A stretch of DNA of 64,000 nucleotides, from positions 620,001 to 684,000 of the forward strand of contig LATX02000144.1 in the NCBI GenBank assembly GCA_001466705.2, given 5' to 3'. Under the pieces are notes generated by a model that saw only the letters and a list, made by a program, of their open reading frames with translations, was not told the DNA's origin and did no database searches. This DNA is from Moniliophthora roreri (taxonomy: Eukaryota > Basidiomycota > Agaricomycetes > Agaricales > Marasmiaceae). A program made the translations under genes and the position numbers. How positions within the stretch are numbered: position 1 is the stretch's first letter; each line of letters starts with the position of its first letter. This document shows, piece after piece, positions 60,102-64,000 of the stretch.

Positions 60102-60603
60102 TCAGACACTGCTTGGAGGGACTTCATCGGCTGGAATAGAGAGGCTTAGTAGAGGACAGAAGGCGATTTGTGATAAGCCACACACCACGAAGAATTCCTT
60201 CCTTTACGAGCTCCTCTGGCTTGGGGCGCTGTTGCAATGCATGATCCAGTTTGTCCTATACCAATTGGTTATGTGTCATTAATGTACCCCGAGAGGTGAA
60301 CAAAGGAGACGAACTTCGAGTTGAGACCGCTGTAATTGTACCTTGGCCTGTATCAGGGCTGGAGCGATCCCCTTGTCGTCTGTTGATCTGCACATGAGTT
60401 ATTTCGATATCTTCATTGAATGCATTGACTCGCCTTTCAGAATGTTTCGGTCCACGAGATCACTCTTCTCAGGGCGTTCGTTTAGCTTTTTCTCCAGTTT
60501 CTGGAGAGTGTCTTGGTCGAGCGAGGATTGGCGAGCTGGTTGTTCGGCTTTAATGAGGTAAGAATGGCTGTAGAACTCAGAAAGCGTGCGGCTACTCACG
60601 CAT
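60102..60603 (-). CDS. Small RPEL-repeat protein
   Basis: RPEL motifs bind monomeric actin in animals; the fungal versions are short and of unclear role. The coding sequence starts with only four bases (ATGC, 60603-60600) before an intron. The rest reads MPEQPARQSSLDQDTLQKLE, then KKLNERPEKSDLVDRNILKG (RPEL 1), and ESTDDKGIAPALIQAK joined to VQLQRSQLE. After another intron comes DKLDHALQQRPKPEELVKEG (RPEL 2) ending ILRADEVPPSSV, with the stop at 60104-60102. About 100 residues are predicted. The introns use donors GTGAGT, GTCAAT, GTTCGT and GTGTGT in order. An alternative reading joins this to the frame at 60677-61003, but the frame of the ATGC exon and the known size of fungal RPEL proteins favour a separate gene. 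Confidence 0.8.
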
Positions 60604-60676
60604 GGTTGTTGAATGGTTGTCGATGGAGAGGGTTTGACAGTTGTCACAGTTGTGACTCGCGGGAAGGAGGTGAATG

Positions 60677-61003
60677 TCACTTATAGGTGCCAGTTTGAGT
60701 AATTCTCGAAGGGCATTCAAGTCTGTTAGCCTTTATGGTATTACCGTCGACATACATTGGCGCAGTACGTAGCAAACGGAACAAGTCCAGGAGTGTCAAC
60801 CTTTCCTTCGATTTATCTATCATGCGCCTGAGTTTCTGCACCCCTTTGCGTCCACGCAAAGATCGCCTAAAATGGCGGATGAAGGAAGATGTTGCAGAGG
60901 GATGCGAGACGAGGCCAGGGCGAAGGAAGTATTCTAGTAGCGCCTTGTAGTAAGTCAAATTTGGCATACTACTTCGGGACCTCAGGCCTCCACCTGCCCC
61001 CAT
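60677..61003 (-). CDS. Hypothetical protein, unclear gene structure
   Basis: A frame of 108 codons from ATG 61003 (MGAGGGLRSRSSMPNLTYYK) to a stop at 60677. It remains open upstream to about 61066, where a TTCAG acceptor could join it to earlier exons (for example one reading LAFEKHLQ near 61180). The most ordered section is YKALLEYFLRPGLVSHPSAT, RRSLRGRKGVQKLRRMIDKS, KERLTLLDLFRLLRTAPMYV, basic and helical. No family was recognised. The codon pattern looks coding, but neither the true start nor the end is settled. Confidence 0.35.
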   Translation of the reverse strand: MGAGGGLRSRSSMPNLTYYKALLEYFLRPGLVSHPSATSSFIRHFRRSLRGRKGVQKLRRMIDKSKERLTLLDLFRLLRTAPMYVDGNTIKANRLECPSRITQTGTYK

Positions 61004-61066
61004 ACTCCCAGGTGCTAAAACTCGGTCGATCTCCACATCGCATGCAATGGCACTGTCATCTGAAGT

Positions 61067-62438
61067 GATGAATCATAGTAGACAATATTCCAGGGGGAAT
61101 GAAGACTCAACATCCACGACCTAAAATAGTCGACGTTTTATTTGGGCGACAGTGATTGGGTGACCTTGAAGGTGTTTCTCGAAGGCAAGTTGTCACTCTG
61201 CCCCGACAAGGAGTTTGATTGCCGGCAGACCACCGGCAAGTTGGGAATTTAATTTCCAGAACACGCTCTGATCAATACGCGTACGATGAATTTTCGTCAG
61301 CTGCGGCTTTTGCGAACCTGGATTGAGGTCGCTGTCGAATCATCGTCCACAGGCTCTGAAACCCAATCACGCGTGGCTTCGACGACTTTTAGCTCCAGGA
61401 CTTTGGCATTGTCGCCTTGGATCCCTCTATATTCTTCTCGTAATCATCGACGGGCGTGTCGCGTGAAACTGTGTGGAGGCTGTTGGTACACCGACGACGA
61501 GTTGATATACGAGGGTGAGGTGTGCTGCCGCTGAAGATATCCAGCGGCCTCGGCTAACATCAATTTCTTTCTATCTCCCTTTCCTCTTCGTCTCCCTTGC
61601 TCTCCCTTGTACCCAATGCCCCCAGGGAGGTCAAATATACATTTTGGACCTATTCCCAGCACGGGAGAGGCACATTGACACTGTACTTTCCGTTGCTCAA
61701 TGACCTTGACAAAATGACCACGTGTAGACAAAATATCTGGGACATGTTGAGGATATTTGACCCGTCTGTGCTGCAGAATATCCGAGCGATATCTTTTCCC
61801 GTCAGCGGTGTAATGCTCCTGGGTGGAACATTCAGGATGGAGGTATCAAAGTATTGCGCCAGAATCCGGTAAGTTATAAGCAGGTGTAGAGCACCTTGAG
61901 TGGGCTTTCAACTAGTACTACGGAGCCAGGCTCTGCATGCGCCCACCATTGTAAACTTGTAGCGATGAGATCCTGAATCCCTTTATGACTTGTCACTTTC
62001 CTTAGCTAGTAGACGTGATGACGTTCGAAGAGTTTGCAAGGTCTGCGCAGAGCACGCGAAGTCGGAGGAGAAAGACAAGGCATCGACTGCTGACTGAATA
62101 GTCTAAGTGAAAATGCACCAGGCGAATTAAACCCAAATAATCAAACCTATATGTTCCCAATCCCGTTCTCGATACCTTCTCCTTCGCTAGAAAAGCACGA
62201 GGCATTAATACATCGCGGACAACGTAATCAAGTAGGTTGAACCGGGACTATTTAATACGTGTCCATGGTCCGTCGAATTCCGTCCACGATTAAGACATTG
62301 GGGAAAGCGATAGATCAAAAAAGGTATTGAAGATATGGTAATTCGTTTCCTTGGCTCTCTCTAAATGTACATGCACATATGCTCGAGCTCGACCATCCGA
62401 GTCTATGGACTGAAAATCCCGACCACATTTGGCCACAA
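61067..62438. other. Intergenic or unresolved, 1.4 kb
   Basis: On the plus strand 61286-61534 is open (82 codons, MNFRQLRLLRTWIEVAVESS). A GTGAGG donor near 61514 could splice it to a frame at 61620-61872 (YTFWTYSQHGRGTLTLYFPL). The latter ends ISFPVSGVMLLGGTFRMEVS. No known domain was identified; the pair could be a small unknown gene or a decayed one. 61880-62438 holds only short frames and presumably the ATP17 3' region. Confidence 0.3.
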
Positions 62439-62978
62439 TTAGTGGGCATGGTTCTTGTGGTGCTCTGCAAGAAAGTCAGTGATCGTTCTCAGAAGGAGAT
62501 TATAATGACTCACTCAAGTGCACTGTGAGATGAAAGTTGCAAAGTATTAGTACTTGGACTATGTTGCAACACTGAAGTTGACGCACTGTTGTAGTCAATT
62601 GTGTAACCAATGCCGAACAAACCAACGATAAGGGCTACAAGAGGTACTCCCGAGGCGTTTTCGCCATTGAAATAGCGGTTCTTGAGGCCGCCCACGCGTT
62701 GAGGTGCAGGGCCCTTGGGGAGTTTGGAGTAGAAGTTGACAAGAGGTCCTAGGCCTTCACCAGATCCTCCTGACTGGATTTTGTTGGCGTATTCGTTGGT
62801 GTATAAGGGTAAGAAGTGAATGTCAGGTTCACAAGGAGTTGCAAAGGAAATTTTGAGACAAATGTTCGTTAGTCACTTGAATAGAATCTAAAAAAGAGCC
62901 ACGTACAACGAGATTCTTGCTGGCAATTTTTGGGGGAACAAGCCCACCGAGCTGGCGGCGGATGAGAGAGGCGTGCAT
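62439..62978 (-). CDS. ATP17: Mitochondrial F1Fo-ATP synthase subunit f
   Basis: A small Fo-sector membrane subunit of mitochondrial ATP synthase, near the dimer interface. Exon 1 from ATG 62978 reads MHASLIRRQLGGLVPPKIAS, with the PPKIAS block typical of fungal subunit f. After a long first intron (about 62781-62906), the next exon gives SGGSGEGLGPLVNFYSKLPK, GPAPQRVGGLKNRYFNGENA and SGVPLVALIVGLFGIGYTID, the single membrane helix. A 9 bp exon (62522-62514, TGCACTTGA) supplies MHL between introns 62523-62586 and 62465-62513. The last exon gives KHHKNHAH and the stop at 62439. The result of roughly 95 residues matches the family, which ends in a His-rich tail after an aromatic/HL segment. The first intron's acceptor is the least certain boundary. 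Confidence 0.85.
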
Positions 62979-63568
62979 GATGATGTTGAAGAGAGTGAAT
63001 AGAACGATTCGGATGCTCTCGGGGTGGTGAATGTGGCTGTGTCACAGGTCTCTGTGGACCCAATGATGGTTCTGATTTTCCTTTCACCTAGCGTATCCGA
63101 GCTCTACTTCACTGTGAACCTAGCCCAGTCGCCGCTACTTGACAACTACTACCAAGATACCCGAAAACCTAACTATTCTACTGACTGTGGTTTTTTCTGC
63201 GCGGCTGAAATACATTATACATGAGAACCGTCTGCGTACCCATCGATATTTCAGCTCCTCGGACACGGATTCACTCAGCAAGCTACCGACAGAGAACGTT
63301 TGCTTTTCTGTTCATCATTCACCTTCCCCAGACTAGATGATGATTTGCGGAGAGAAAATAAGGGTATGTCCGCGGTCTTGAGCCGCCAGCCATCATGCCT
63401 TCTTTCAGTGTGAGTGTTGACGTTGATCTGGCAGTCCTCGGACACATACCTTAGTCTCACCGGCCGTTGTATGATGCACGGAATGTCATCTCGCACCCCA
63501 TAATAGGAGGTTACATATAACTATGGATGACAGTTTCGTTTTTAGTGTAATCCACCCTTACTCTGTCG
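62979..63568. other. Intergenic, no gene seen
   Basis: Contains the ATP17 promoter and the upstream region of the oxidase fragment. Frames on both strands are short (73 codons or fewer) and antisense to nothing recognisable. Confidence 0.45.
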
Positions 63569-63952
63569 ATGCAGAATATGCAGAACCTTACCCTCCAACT
63601 CATCGCACTTCTCTCTGCTTTTGCGCTAGGAACTGGCGGGGCTTCGGTAGTAGGCCTCATCGTTATTAACGGGCCTAACAGTACAAGCTGCGTACGTCTC
63701 TTGATTTGATCGTATTCAGCCCTTGATGAACTGATACTCACCATATTGGGGAAAAAGTGTGCCATTCTTCAGCAGCAACTTCCTGGCAAGGTCTCCCTAC
63801 CAATACAAGGCTTATACGAGGACGAATATTCGTCTTCGGAGCTTGAACATAAGCTCGCCTGTCGGGTGAACTCCCTGGAGGACAGAGGACGTGTCTACGA
63901 CGTTGTCTGTTCTCGTTGGACAGAACTGTCAGTTCGCGGTCACGTCTCGTGA
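63569..63952 (+). pseudogene. BBE-type FAD-linked oxidase, 5' part, probably degenerate
   Basis: Berberine-bridge-enzyme-like oxidases are secreted flavoproteins. The start at 63569 (or 63578) encodes MQNLTLQLIALLSAFALGTG, a signal peptide. An intron (GTACGT at about 63692 to AAAAAG near 63760) joins NSTSC to CAILQQQLPGKVSLP, which matches the family CC-x-AL-x-x-x-LPGKVS-x-P opening. The expected continuation, aYneEisSyws and pACiVnPts-x-x-DVsdVV, is seen in worn form as YEDEYSSSELEHKLACRVNS and GRVYDVV. After that the same frame stops at 63952, while the next frame reads CQFAVTSRED, where the family normally has QFAVRGGGH, the flavin-binding segment. This implies a frame change and loss of the Gly-Gly-His motif. 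The window ends soon after, so a sequencing error or an unseen exon structure cannot be excluded. Confidence 0.45.
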
Positions 63953-64000
63953 GGATCTGCCGTCACCAACCACCCCGAGCACCCGAAACCCAAGGACAGC

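Overview
The window is nuclear DNA of a filamentous basidiomycete fungus, most likely an Agaricomycete. The evidence is dense protein-coding genes broken by many 50-70 bp GT-AG introns, and a gene set typical of that group: a class IV chitin synthase, a fungal TRP/FLC-type channel, a DUF3712 membrane protein, an RPEL-repeat protein, HAP2 and a microsomal P450. No tRNA, rRNA, CRISPR array or intact transposon was seen. Gene models are hand-spliced from reading frames and splice signals, so spans of multi-exon genes include introns and small boundary errors are possible.

Layout. 1-3.6 kb (-): 5' part of a large disordered protein leading into an alpha/beta-hydrolase-like motif, cut by the window edge. 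3.9-5.9 kb (-): cytochrome P450. 6.6-7.4 kb (-): isoprenylcysteine methyltransferase. 8.4-9.2 kb (-): ATP synthase OSCP. 9.8-12.2 kb (+): FLC/TRP-like membrane protein. 12.5-13.3 kb (+): J-domain protein. 13.7-15.4 kb (-): ARP3, divergent with a TAP42-like PP2A regulator (15.5-17.0 kb, +). 17.2-18.1 kb (-): YPT6/RAB6 GTPase. 18.4-19.4 kb (-): V-ATPase proteolipid, divergent with alanyl-tRNA synthetase (19.5-23.0 kb, +). 23.2-24.0 kb (-): unknown protein, divergent with an HbrB/Bit61-type TORC2 subunit (24.1-25.5 kb, +). 25.9-26.9 kb (-): HAP2/NF-YA, divergent with a THO1-like SAP protein (27.1-28.1 kb, +). 28.5-38.0 kb (-): one very large single-pass membrane protein built of repeated DUF3712-like modules. 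39.4-40.3 kb (-): basic disordered protein. 40.6-46.9 kb (-): sacsin-like GHKL ATPase with a C-terminal HExxH motif, divergent with a nucleotide-sugar transporter (47.0-48.5 kb, +). 49.1-52.7 kb (+): chitin synthase. 53.1-55.5 kb (+): LRR-like protein. 56.0-57.5 kb (+): CDKN3-like phosphatase. 57.9-59.2 kb (-): S-adenosylmethionine decarboxylase, divergent with a FAM210/DUF1279 protein (59.3-60.0 kb, +). 60.1-60.6 kb (-): RPEL protein. 62.4-63.0 kb (-): ATP synthase subunit f. 63.6 kb to the end (+): start of a BBE-type FAD oxidase that looks damaged.

This is mainly housekeeping sequence, not an obvious biosynthetic cluster. A recurring arrangement is the head-to-head gene pair: six pairs are separated by only about 90-220 bp between start codons. 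The most unusual items are the giant DUF3712 protein, the sacsin-like ATPase/HExxH protein, a GC-AG intron in the J-protein gene, very small coding exons in the ATP17 and RPEL genes, a duplicated element in the HAP2/THO1 promoter, and the damaged oxidase at the right edge.
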